Assembly: GCA_937912225.1 (NCBI GenBank)
Contig: CALDOJ010000037.1
Coordinates: 1 to 64,000 of the forward strand
Source: Candidatus Woesearchaeota archaeon
Lineage (GTDB): Archaea; Nanobdellota; Nanobdellia; Woesearchaeales; GCA-2686295
Length of the DNA: 64,000 nt
Direction: 5' to 3'
The position numbers and the translations under genes were made by a program. Of this stretch, positions 6,323-14,279 are shown piece after piece (the first letter of the stretch is position 1; each line of letters starts with the position of its first letter). Under the pieces are notes generated by a model. That model was not told the DNA's origin. It was given only the letters and a program-made list of their open reading frames with translations, and did no database searches.

Positions 6323-7516
6323 ATGTGGTTAAAAAGAGGGTTGTTAATTCTTTGTATCTTGTTATTTCCTTATATTGTTAGTTCTCAAGGAGGAGGATTT
6401 CCTGGAGGATTATTAATACCTGATTTAGGTCTTGGTGAATTTTCAATGGTTGCACCTGCTTTAACATTAGTTGCTGAAACAGGAAGTGGTTGGAATGATG
6501 ATTGTGATAGTGATTCTGGAGCTGCAGGATTTGTACCTTCGCTAGGTCTTTCTTATGGTCCTAATCTTGTTTGTGATGGAGGTGAAGAATTGCCAGACTC
6601 TTTACCTTCGGGCGATAAATGTCTTCTTTTTGCTATTGAAGAAGATGTTTCAGCTGATGATTGTGCTTATGCAAAAGTTGGAGAATTTTCAATTTTGACT
6701 GGTGTTGGTCGAACAATTTCAGATTTTGATGGTTATAGTTCTTGTTATGATAGTGATCTAGATGGTTGTGAATCGGATGCTACTTGTTTATTCTCAAGTA
6801 ATTATGAGTGGACTGGTGCTTATGTTTGTTATGGTTCGTTATGGTATATTTGTATGCCTGACATCGACGGAACTCAAGCCATAAAAGATGGAGATAATTT
6901 TTTTGTATGTGATGAAACCGCAGGGAATTGGATTGATAAATCTGGTGAAGATTATTGCTCGCAAATGGGTGGTGCTTGTGGAGATTCTTGTCCTGATGGT
7001 TTCTTTGAATATTCTGATGGTAATTTTGAATGTTCAGTTCTTGGATTAGGTAGTACTTGTTGTGCGTCTCCTCAAAATAAAAACGTTTGTGAAGAAAATG
7101 GATTTCTTTGGCATCCTGATGAAGGAGACACTTCTTCTGGTAATGCTTGTTGTGGTGATTCGGAAGATGATTTTGGTAATTTTTTTAATGATTTAGTTTG
7201 TATTGAGCAAGTAGACGGATCGTTAGCATGGATTGATCAAAATGATGCTTGTATTTTTTTTGATGGTGAATGGGAAAGTTCTATGTTGATTGCTGGAGAA
7301 GAAAATTCTGTCGGGCCATTAGATGGTTGTTGTGGTGATGATACTGATGCTTATGATGGAACTGAAGATTTTGGTTTTTTTGATTTTACATCGACTTATA
7401 TGTGTTTGAATAATTATGATTCTATTGCTGAAGAAATTGGTGGAACTGAATGGCGTTGGTGGGATGCAAGTAGTGCAGGAAATTCTTATAAAATCCATAC
7501 AATAATTTCTAACTAG
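6323..7516 (+). CDS. Secreted Cys-rich acidic protein, paralogue 1
   Basis: This 397-residue protein begins with a signal peptide (LKRGLLILCILLFPYIVSS) and is then strongly acidic and rich in Cys, Gly and Asp. It contains repeated CCGDDxD-like units (CCGDSEDD, CCGDDTDA) that probably form disulfide-bonded surface domains. The last 25 residues (IGGTEWRWWDA..AGNSYKIHTII) recur nearly unchanged at the end of the next protein. The ATG at 6323 fits the TATA spacing better than one nine bases upstream. I do not recognise the family. Export to the cell surface is likely; binding or structural roles are guesses. Confidence 0.72.
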   Translation: MWLKRGLLILCILLFPYIVSSQGGGFPGGLLIPDLGLGEFSMVAPALTLVAETGSGWNDDCDSDSGAAGFVPSLGLSYGPNLVCDGGEELPDSLPSGDKCLLFAIEEDVSADDCAYAKVGEFSILTGVGRTISDFDGYSSCYDSDLDGCESDATCLFSSNYEWTGAYVCYGSLWYICMPDIDGTQAIKDGDNFFVCDETAGNWIDKSGEDYCSQMGGACGDSCPDGFFEYSDGNFECSVLGLGSTCCASPQNKNVCEENGFLWHPDEGDTSSGNACCGDSEDDFGNFFNDLVCIEQVDGSLAWIDQNDACIFFDGEWESSMLIAGEENSVGPLDGCCGDDTDAYDGTEDFGFFDFTSTYMCLNNYDSIAEEIGGTEWRWWDASSAGNSYKIHTIISN

Positions 7517-7521
7517 GAGTT

Positions 7522-7559
7522 CATAAATTTTCTTTGCATAAAATTTATATATTCTAAAA
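7522..7559 (+). promoter_or_regulatory. Promoter of second secreted protein (duplicated)
   Basis: This 38-bp block is identical to 6270-6307, including the TATA box TTTATATATT, 20 bases before the ATG at 7574. It begins 6 bases after the first gene's stop, so the two genes are transcribed separately but co-regulated. Confidence 0.75.
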
Positions 7560-7573
7560 TTAAAAACAATTCT

Positions 7574-8566
7574 ATGTTATTAAAAAGAGGGTTGATAATT
7601 AGCTTAGTTTTAATTATTCTTAGTTTATTTGTAACTGCGGCTCCTGGCGGGCCAGAGTATGGTTGTTGTGAATGGTCGAGTGAAAGTTCTGATACTGGTC
7701 AAGGAGTTGGTGGAATAGATACTTCTCTTCAAGGCGATTGTACTGTTCCTACTGGTCCTGGCGATATTAATGGTGCTAGTTGGGATTCGGGTCAGATTGA
7801 GAATCCTGATGTGTACGAGTGTATGATTCCTTCTGAATGTCCTGGCGGAAATATCGCTGCTGCAACAGATAATTATTGTATTTGCTCTGCAAGTACTACT
7901 TTAGTTGGAGAAGTATACAAACAAAGTGATGGTGGAGATTGTTTTGTTGGTGAGGTTGATTGTTCTAATGAGGTTGATGATGATGCTAATGGATTAACAG
8001 ATTGTGAAGAATCAGTTTGTCTAACAGATGATTATTGTAATCCTGATCTTGATAATGGTGGAAGCGAAGATGTTTGTCGTTTAGTTGGTGATTATATGAG
8101 TTCTTTAAATCCTAATGCTTGCTGTGGTAGTTCTGCGAGTATTGGTGGTGTTGAAGAAATTACTGTTCCAACAAACATGTGTGGTCTTGCTGATTCTGGT
8201 TTGAAATGTGATGAAGATTCTGCAAAAAGATATTGTTTGGCTTTAGGATTTGATGATTATGTTGCTAATTCAAAAGTTTGTACTCCTGTACATACAGATT
8301 ATATGTATGGTAGTTGGGCTTCTCAAGGTCTTATTGGCGGTTGTAGTGATAATGGAGTTTCAAGTTGGGTATTAACTATGAGCTGTAATAGTACTATAAC
8401 CGAATCTTCTGCAAATTCTGATTATTCTTGGTTTGATTCTACTTCTAGTTATTTTTGCATGGATGATTATGATTCTACTAATGATAAGATTGGTGGTTCA
8501 GAATGGCGTTGGTGGGATGCTGCAGGTGCAGGTAATAGTTATAAGATACACACAATAATTGTTTAG
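7574..8566 (+). CDS. Secreted Cys-rich acidic protein, paralogue 2
   Basis: This 330-residue protein has a signal peptide (LLKRGLIISLVLIILSLFVTAA), followed by an acidic Cys-rich region with a CCGSS unit. One segment, NEVDDDANGLTDCEE, resembles calcium-binding DxDxNG loops common in extracellular archaeal proteins. It ends with the same IGGSEWRWWDA..YKIHTII tail as its neighbour. The bodies of the two proteins are otherwise strongly diverged, so promoter and tail are the conserved parts. Its stop codon is two bases from the end of the convergent regulator gene. Confidence 0.72.
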   Translation: MLLKRGLIISLVLIILSLFVTAAPGGPEYGCCEWSSESSDTGQGVGGIDTSLQGDCTVPTGPGDINGASWDSGQIENPDVYECMIPSECPGGNIAAATDNYCICSASTTLVGEVYKQSDGGDCFVGEVDCSNEVDDDANGLTDCEESVCLTDDYCNPDLDNGGSEDVCRLVGDYMSSLNPNACCGSSASIGGVEEITVPTNMCGLADSGLKCDEDSAKRYCLALGFDDYVANSKVCTPVHTDYMYGSWASQGLIGGCSDNGVSSWVLTMSCNSTITESSANSDYSWFDSTSSYFCMDDYDSTNDKIGGSEWRWWDAAGAGNSYKIHTIIV

Positions 8567-8568
8567 AA

Positions 8569-9582
8569 TTATTTGATTATTTCTGGCATGGTTTTGAAAA
8601 TATGTTCTTTGTATGCAACCCATGTTTGATAGTTTCTTACAATATTTGAAAAAGTATTTTTCATGTCTTTGACAATCTTATGGAATTCTCTTGGGTTTTC
8701 TACAACTAAATACAGTAATAAGTCCCATCCGCCCAGTGTTTTTACAGAACGTAGAATATTATGATTTTGATCTAGAAATGCTTCGAATTTCTTTTCGTTT
8801 TGGTAGTTGAACATTTTCATTTCAACACTGAAAGTATACCAGTGGTATTTCATTAGTGATAGATTAACTAGAATTGTGAAGTTTCTGATAACTTTTTCTT
8901 TTAGTAAGTTTTTGATTCTGTAACTAACTGCATCAGCGCTTAATTTTATTTGTTTGCCTATTTCATAAGTTGAGACTCTACAATCAAGTGATAGTATTCT
9001 TAATATTTTTAAATCTATTTCATCAACTTTAGCAGGTATGGCTTTTTCATGAACTATTTTTTCTTTTTCATGTCCTTGTTCTCTGATTAATGGCGGAACA
9101 TAACTTGAATTGTATCGTCTAATAATTTCTAATTTATCTTTTTCCATAATTATATTTGGAAATTTTTCTGCAATATCTGAAATTATTTTATCAAACTCTA
9201 ATAGGTTTTTAGCAATTAATACCATTTCTAAATCCCATCTATCACTATATTCGATTATGCTAATCGTATTTGGGTGTTTTTTTAAGTGGTTTACTAGTTT
9301 GTCTTGTTCACCTTTATCGAGTTCATCTATTAGCATGAAAACGTGGAAAATATAGTATCCTAATTTGTCATAATTGAGATTTGGAAAGAATTGTAATATT
9401 ATGCCTTTTTCTTGGAGTTTTTTAATTCTGTAGTCAACAGCATCTCTTGATAATTGCACTTTCTTTGCAATTCGCGTTAGTGGAGTTCTTGCATCGTCTG
9501 ATAATAATGATAGAATTCTCTTATCTTTAACATCTAGTTTTACGCTTTTTTCCAAGCTTTCATAATTTATTCTTCCAACCAT
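8569..9582 (-). CDS. Tandem double-module Lrp/AsnC regulator
   Basis: This 337-residue protein is made of two complete Lrp-like halves. The first has a winged helix (DKRILSLLSDDARTPLTRIAKK..) and sensing domain at about 15-155. The second has a winged helix (DLKILRILSLDCRVSTYEIGKQ..) and sensing domain at about 187-330. A charged linker (EQGHEKEKIVHEK) joins them. Usual Lrp proteins are about 150 residues and dimerise; here the dimer is covalent, allowing two non-identical sensors. A TATA-like stretch near 9600-9615 precedes the ATG. Confidence 0.85.
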   Translation of the reverse strand: MVGRINYESLEKSVKLDVKDKRILSLLSDDARTPLTRIAKKVQLSRDAVDYRIKKLQEKGIILQFFPNLNYDKLGYYIFHVFMLIDELDKGEQDKLVNHLKKHPNTISIIEYSDRWDLEMVLIAKNLLEFDKIISDIAEKFPNIIMEKDKLEIIRRYNSSYVPPLIREQGHEKEKIVHEKAIPAKVDEIDLKILRILSLDCRVSTYEIGKQIKLSADAVSYRIKNLLKEKVIRNFTILVNLSLMKYHWYTFSVEMKMFNYQNEKKFEAFLDQNHNILRSVKTLGGWDLLLYLVVENPREFHKIVKDMKNTFSNIVRNYQTWVAYKEHIFKTMPEIIK

Positions 9583-9812
9583 GTTTTGCGTGTTAATTAG
9601 AATTTATTTAAAAATCTTTAGGCAAAAGCGTAGTTTTTGGAAAAAGGTTTCTTATACTTCTTAAGCTTAATTGTTTTATGTAGTAAACTGTTTAGTTCGA
9701 AGTTAACAGAAACTAAGTGGGAAATGACTACTTGACAAGGGTGATTGAGCTAAACATTTATAAGAAAGATTGTATTTCGAAACTAAAAAATTAATGAACA
9801 TTTTAAGGTTAT
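9583..9812. other. Intergenic region without recognised gene
   Basis: The region holds the probable promoter of the double Lrp gene on the left. On the right it holds a plus-strand TATA-like CATTTATAAG at about 9755-9764 that would start the leader of the gene at 9919. No RNA gene or conserved ORF was recognised between them. Confidence 0.5.
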
Positions 9813-9909
9813 CGAAAACCAAAGTTTTCGGAACACTCAGAATTAAAAATTCTGGTGTACAAAAAGCAGAGCTTTTCGGAACCTCCAAAAATTAAAAATT
9901 TTTGAAAGG
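9813..9909 (+). promoter_or_regulatory. Four-hairpin leader sequestering the ribosome site
   Basis: Four consecutive hairpins occur: CGAAAAC/GTTTTCG (9813-9830), CAGAATT/AATTCTG (9838-9854, extended by CAC/GTG), AAAAGC/GCTTTT (9862-9876) and CAAAAATT/AATTTTTG (9886-9904). The last can be extended by CCT (9882-9884) pairing with AGG (9907-9909) of the ribosome site AAAGGTGA. This could lower translation or make it temperature sensitive. It belongs to the hairpin-array class of this window. Confidence 0.5.
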
Positions 9910-9918
9910 TGAATAAAA

Positions 9919-10437
9919 ATGGATAAAAGAAAAATTTATGATAAAGAATTGTCTGAGATCGTTTCTGAAATCAGAGTGGCAGGTTTTGAAGGTGGAAATG
10001 AAACTGTTGATTTAAATGATGAATCTTGGATGATATATAGAAGAGGCGGAAATGATGTTATTGATTTGGCCTATGTTAGTACGTTAGGAGATGTTTTTAC
10101 AACTCAAACATTTAGACTAGAAGACTCTGGTAAAAAACAAGATGAACTTGTAAACGCTGTAGTTGAGAAATATGCGGCATATGATGCAAAATTAGAAAAA
10201 ATCGATAATCTTCCTTTAGGTGCGCCTTGTACTGCATTAGGTTTGGTTCTTGGTGTTTTTGCATTTAGAGCTCCTGGAGTTGTAATAGGTCCTGTACTAG
10301 GTTATTTAGGAAGTGATTTAATTAGAAAAAGTTTAAAATCAAGAGCAGCAGATAAACTTGAAAATTATTTGAATGATCGAAAAGTATATCTTGGACAAGA
10401 TGCTTTAACAAGAATGGTTGGCGAATATAAAGAGTAA
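9919..10437 (+). CDS. Hypothetical protein with Gly-rich membrane hairpin
   Basis: This is a 172-residue protein of no family I recognise. Residues 1-95 are mixed and soluble. Around 97-135 a hydrophobic, Gly/Ala/Pro-rich stretch (TALGLVLGVFAF..VVIGPVLGYLGSDL) could form a membrane hairpin. The C-terminus is charged and helical. A ribosome site AAAGGTGA precedes the ATG. The following unknown gene starts 40 bases downstream, so the two probably form an operon. Confidence 0.6.
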   Translation: MDKRKIYDKELSEIVSEIRVAGFEGGNETVDLNDESWMIYRRGGNDVIDLAYVSTLGDVFTTQTFRLEDSGKKQDELVNAVVEKYAAYDAKLEKIDNLPLGAPCTALGLVLGVFAFRAPGVVIGPVLGYLGSDLIRKSLKSRAADKLENYLNDRKVYLGQDALTRMVGEYKE

Positions 10438-10476
10438 GTACTAATTTAGTAAAAAATAATTGTGGGGGAGACAAAA

Positions 10477-11160
10477 ATGAATCATTTACAAAGAATAAAA
10501 ATTGATGTAACTGAAGCTCTAAAATATGGTAAACAAAGAGTTTATGGGGTTGTAGGTTTAGTTGAACAGAAAGTTCAACATAGAGAAGAAATACCTGGCG
10601 ACTTAGCAAATCTTGTAAAAAATGCTGTAAATGAAATCAAAGAAACAGCTGTTTTAATTGATGAAGTAGTGCAGATGAAAGGCGGTTATGAAGCGGTCGC
10701 TAATAAAGTCAAAAATAAAGTAACAGCGACCTTAACAAATTCTTACAAAACACTTGAAGGAGTATTTACGGATAAAGAAAAAGCAAAAGAACTTTTAGAC
10801 AGTAGTATTGATTTAGGAAAAATGCTCGGAACTAAAGGAATAGACTTAGTTAAACAAGCAGCTGTAGGTGTACATTCAGATTATCGAAAAGTAGTTCCAT
10901 CAGCAGAGGACTTAGTTGGAAAATACGCTGGAATGGGAACTGCTTATGAAGGATTGCCTTTAAAACCAACACTAGATCAAAGCTTGGCATTTCATGAAAG
11001 AGCAAAATCTACGTTACCAAACGGACTAAAACTCAGAAAAGAAATCTTAACAGATATTAAAGCAAGTGTTAGTGTTAATGCAAGTGAATTACTTGAGTTT
11101 TATTTACCACAAGAAAAAGCAGATGCTAAATTTGAAGCAGTAGTTAAATACGAACTGTAA
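10477..11160 (+). CDS. Hypothetical helical protein
   Basis: This 227-residue protein is predicted almost all alpha-helical (long Lys/Glu/Ala/Val stretches such as LANLVKNAVNEIKETAVLIDEVV), with no Cys and no membrane segment. A strong ribosome site GGGGGAG lies upstream of the ATG at 10477; an in-frame GTG 15 bases earlier was rejected for that reason. It is the second gene of a two-gene unit with the membrane-hairpin protein. A poly-T terminator and a hairpin array follow. No function can be assigned. Confidence 0.6.
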   Translation: MNHLQRIKIDVTEALKYGKQRVYGVVGLVEQKVQHREEIPGDLANLVKNAVNEIKETAVLIDEVVQMKGGYEAVANKVKNKVTATLTNSYKTLEGVFTDKEKAKELLDSSIDLGKMLGTKGIDLVKQAAVGVHSDYRKVVPSAEDLVGKYAGMGTAYEGLPLKPTLDQSLAFHERAKSTLPNGLKLRKEILTDIKASVSVNASELLEFYLPQEKADAKFEAVVKYEL

Positions 11161-11182
11161 TTTTTTTTATTAATTTTTTTTT
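11161..11182 (+). terminator. Poly-T terminator
   Basis: Runs of eight and nine T begin at the base after the stop codon at 11160. They form a typical archaeal terminator for the two-gene unknown operon. Confidence 0.55.
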
Positions 11183-11186
11183 AAAG

Positions 11187-11279
11187 TTTGAAATTTTTCA
11201 TTTCAAATTCATCAAAATTGTAACTTTTGAGTGCCAAAAATTTATATTTTTGAGCATGCCAACAGATTATTTGTTGAGG
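11187..11279. repeat. AT-rich hairpin array between operons
   Basis: Four hairpins follow one another: TTTGAAAT/ATTTCAAA, CAAAA/TTTTG, CAAAAAT/ATTTTTG (11235-11252) and CAACA/TGTTG (11259-11276). The third continues as GTGC/GCAT with one bulged A on the 3' side. The array lies upstream of the RNase HII TATA box, so it is in the 3' region of the preceding unit, not in the leader. Confidence 0.55.
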
Positions 11280-11295
11280 ATTATTTCTTACATAG

Positions 11296-11305
11296 TTTTA
11301 AATAC
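11296..11305 (+). promoter_or_regulatory. TATA box of the rnhB-rnhC unit
   Basis: TTTTAAATAC lies 21 bases before the ATG at 11327, consistent with a leaderless transcript. This supports the short start over an upstream in-frame ATG. Confidence 0.55.
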
Positions 11306-11326
11306 TCCGCCGTCTTAGCTTATTTT

Positions 11327-11983
11327 ATGTATGTTGCGGGGATTGATGAGGCAGGTAGAGGTCCAGCTATGGGCCCAATGGCTATGGCAATTGTTTCTGT
11401 TAAAAAGTCAGACGAGTTTAAACTGCGAACAATGGGCGTAAAAGACTCTAAAAAATTATCTGCTAAAAAAAGAGAAGAATTGGCAGTGGTTATTCGAGAT
11501 ATAGGGCGAAGTAAAGTAGTCTTAATTGATGCTAAAGAAGTTGATAAAGCAGTTCTTTCACCATCAGACAATCTTAATTGGCTCGAAGCAAGAAAATCTG
11601 CTGAACTGGTTAATATGGTTAATCCAGATCAAATAGTATTTGATTGTCCAAGTACAAACTTAGAATCATATAAACAATATATTAAAAATAAAATTAAAAA
11701 GAAGAAAATGAAAATTTTAGTTGAACATAAAGCAGATGAGAATCATTTAACCGCTGCGGCGGCTAGTATATTAGCAAAAGTTTCTCGAGATGCTGAAATT
11801 GAAAAAATCAAGAAAAAAATTAAAAAAGATTTTGGTTCTGGATACGCTTCGGACCCTAAAACACAAGCATTTATTGAAAAATATTGGGAGAAAAAAGAGT
11901 ATCAAAAATATTTTCGACAAAGTTGGGAAACTTTAAAGAGAAGAAAAGATGCTAAGAAACAGAGGTCTTTAGATGATTTCTAA
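11327..11983 (+). CDS. rnhB: Ribonuclease HII
   Basis: This enzyme removes ribonucleotides and RNA primers from RNA-DNA hybrids. The 218-residue product begins MYVAGIDEAGRGPAMGPM, the family's first catalytic motif (D7, E8). It also has D106 in VFDCP and D137 in EHKADENH, completing the DEDD set. The C-terminal YASDPKTQAFIEKY is typical of archaeal HII. A 32-residue upstream extension is in frame but contains hairpin sequence and the promoter. The rnhC start overlaps its last 11 bases, so the two are translationally coupled. Confidence 0.93.
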   Translation: MYVAGIDEAGRGPAMGPMAMAIVSVKKSDEFKLRTMGVKDSKKLSAKKREELAVVIRDIGRSKVVLIDAKEVDKAVLSPSDNLNWLEARKSAELVNMVNPDQIVFDCPSTNLESYKQYIKNKIKKKKMKILVEHKADENHLTAAAASILAKVSRDAEIEKIKKKIKKDFGSGYASDPKTQAFIEKYWEKKEYQKYFRQSWETLKRRKDAKKQRSLDDF

Positions 11984-12785
11984 AAAACACACTAAAAAAG
12001 AACTTAATCAACTTGAAAAGTTGGGTTTCTTTTACATGCCTACAACTTCAGAACATGAACTTCTTAGAATGAACGGGTCATGCACAGTTGTTTTGTATAA
12101 ATCTGGAAAACTATTGTTTCAAGGAAATGATGATGAAGTGAGAAAAGTCAAAGAACTCTTTGGTATGGTTGAAAAACAAGCAACACTTGTTATTGAAAGA
12201 TCTGAAGATGAACTTATAGGAACTGACGAAGCTTTGAAAGGGGATACTTTTGGAGGATTAGTTGTTGCTGGGTTTAGAGCTGACAAAAAAGAACGAGCGA
12301 AACTTGAATTATTTGGCGTTCAAGATTCTAAAAATTTAACTGATGATAAAATTGTTGTTTTAGCTAAAAAATTAATAGAGTTCTTTCCACATAATTTTCA
12401 TGTTGAAAATATTTCTGTAGAAGATTATAATAACACTATTGAAGCATTGGGTTTAACTAATACTTTAAACGCTTTACATAAGAAATGTTTTAAATTTTTA
12501 GAACAAGAGAATTATTTACACGTTGTTGACAAATATCCTGGTTGTAAAGTTGGTGATATAATGGAAACAAAAGCAGAATCAAAATATTTAGAAGTTGCAG
12601 CTGCAAGTATTATTGCAAGAGCAAAAGCTTTAGAACAATTTGATGAACTGACAGAAAAGGCTGGTTTTAGAATTCCAAAAGGCAGTACTCATGTAAAGCT
12701 TGCTTTGGAACAATTGAAAAAATCGGATTTAAATCCTAGAGAATTTGTGAAAATGCATTTTAAAAACGTTCAGCAACTATTCTAG
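11973..12785 (+). CDS. rnhC: Ribonuclease HIII
   Basis: This 270-residue protein has an N-terminal TBP-like substrate-binding domain (about 1-75) and a C-terminal RNase H domain. The catalytic set is DEDE, the mark of HIII: D85 and E86 in IGTDEALKGD, D186 in HVVDKYPG, and E202 in METKAESKYLEVAAASIIAR. GVQDSKNLTDDKI is the usual HIII signature. One deviation is ALKGDTFGG where most enzymes have VGTGDYFGP. HIII is mainly bacterial; here it overlaps rnhB in one operon, suggesting divided labour on RNA-DNA hybrids. Confidence 0.88.
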   Translation: MISKKHTKKELNQLEKLGFFYMPTTSEHELLRMNGSCTVVLYKSGKLLFQGNDDEVRKVKELFGMVEKQATLVIERSEDELIGTDEALKGDTFGGLVVAGFRADKKERAKLELFGVQDSKNLTDDKIVVLAKKLIEFFPHNFHVENISVEDYNNTIEALGLTNTLNALHKKCFKFLEQENYLHVVDKYPGCKVGDIMETKAESKYLEVAAASIIARAKALEQFDELTEKAGFRIPKGSTHVKLALEQLKKSDLNPREFVKMHFKNVQQLF

Positions 12786-12834
12786 AATAGCAACATTTAT
12801 TAATTAGCTTTATTTCTTTTAAGCGGGGGTTTTG

Positions 12835-14259
12835 ATGAAGAAATTAATTACTACAGCTTTAACTTTTGATGATGTACTTTTAGTTCCAAAACGTTCTTCT
12901 GTTAAGTCAAGAAAAGATGTTTCTGTTAGTACAAAATTAACTAGAAATATTTCTATGAAAATCCCTATAATTTCTGCAAATATGGATACTGTTACTGAAG
13001 CAAAGATGGCTAAGAGAATGGCTGTTGAAGGTGGTATTGGAATAATTCACCGATTTTTAGATATAAATGAACAAGTTGCTGAAGTTTTAAAAGTTAAAAG
13101 GTCAGAAAGCATGGTTGTTGAAAATCCTTATACTTTTAGTCCGAATAAAACTGTTGCTGATGCAAAAGAATTTATGAAAGAATTCGATGTTGGTGGTTTG
13201 CTTATTGTGAACGAAAAAGAGAAGCTTATTGGTATTTTATCAAGAAGAGATGTATTATTTGCGGACAACACGTCTTTAGTTTCAGACGTCATGACTCGTA
13301 ATCCTGTAACGATTAAAAAACAAATTAGTTTAGAAGAAGCAAAAAAATTATTATTTAAGCATAGAATTGAAAAACTTCCTATTGTTGATGATAATGGAAA
13401 TATTAGGGGATTAATAACTAGCGAAGATATTCGAAAAGTTCAAGATCATCCTTTGGCTCTTAAAGATAAAAAAGGACGATTAATGGTTGGTGCAGCTATT
13501 GGAGTTAAAGAAGGATTTTTGAAAAGAGCTGCGGCTTTGATAAAGGCGGGTGCGGATGTTTTAGTTGTTGATATTGCTCATGGTCATTCAGATTTGGCAA
13601 TTAATACTGTAAAATCATTAAAAAAACATTTTCCAAAAACTGATGTTATTGCAGGTAATGTTGCAACAGCAGAAGGAACTTATGATTTAATTAAAGCAGG
13701 AGCTGATGCGGTGAAAGTGGGTGTTGGCCCAGGGTCTATCTGTATTACTCGTATAGTTGCAGGTTCGGGGGTTCCTCAACTATCAGCTGTTATGGCTTGT
13801 GCAAAAGTTGCAAAGAAATATGGTGTGCCAATTATTGCTGACGGTGGAGTTAAAACTTCTGGAGATTTAATAAAAGCATTAGCTGCAGGAGCGTCAACTG
13901 TGATGTGTGGAAATATTTTGGCAGGAACTAAAGAAGCGCCTGGTTTAATAATTTTAAGAAACGGTCGACGATACAAAGTTAGTAGAGGCATGGCTTCGTT
14001 TGGTGCTAGTTTAGGTAGAAAAACCAGAGAAGGAAACATGGATGATGGTTTAGATATTGTTCCTGAAGGTGTTGAAGCAATGGTTCCTTACAAAGGAGAT
14101 GCAAAAGCTGTTCTTCATCAAATGATTGGTGGACTTCGTTCAGGAATTAGTTATTGTGGCGCAAAGAGTATTCCACAAATGCAAAAAAATGCTGAGTTTG
14201 TAAAAATAACTTCTGGGGGCTTGCGAGAAAGTAAGCCACATGATGTAGAGTTAATTTGA
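12835..14259 (+). CDS. guaB: IMP dehydrogenase
   Basis: This enzyme oxidises IMP to XMP with NAD, the committed step to GMP. The 474-residue product has the N-terminal barrel motif [12 protein letters not shown], two CBS domains inserted at about 95-205 ([29 protein letters not shown]), and the catalytic loop GPGSICITR with the nucleophilic Cys. It ends with the flap and [11 protein letters not shown]. The ATG at 12835 follows a ribosome site GCGGGGG; an overlapping TTG three bases earlier is less likely. The family consensus is GSICTTR, so CIT is a mild variation. Confidence 0.93.
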   Translation: MKKLITTALTFDDVLLVPKRSSVKSRKDVSVSTKLTRNISMKIPIISANMDTVTEAKMAKRMAVEGGIGIIHRFLDINEQVAEVLKVKRSESMVVENPYTFSPNKTVADAKEFMKEFDVGGLLIVNEKEKLIGILSRRDVLFADNTSLVSDVMTRNPVTIKKQISLEEAKKLLFKHRIEKLPIVDDNGNIRGLITSEDIRKVQDHPLALKDKKGRLMVGAAIGVKEGFLKRAAALIKAGADVLVVDIAHGHSDLAINTVKSLKKHFPKTDVIAGNVATAEGTYDLIKAGADAVKVGVGPGSICITRIVAGSGVPQLSAVMACAKVAKKYGVPIIADGGVKTSGDLIKALAAGASTVMCGNILAGTKEAPGLIILRNGRRYKVSRGMASFGASLGRKTREGNMDDGLDIVPEGVEAMVPYKGDAKAVLHQMIGGLRSGISYCGAKSIPQMQKNAEFVKITSGGLRESKPHDVELI

Positions 14260-14279
14260 TTATTGAATAATAATTTTCT

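Noticed and set aside
11231..11326. N-terminal extension of RNase HII
   Set aside because: It contains the hairpin array and a TATA box; RNase HII proteins begin right at the IDEAGRG motif.
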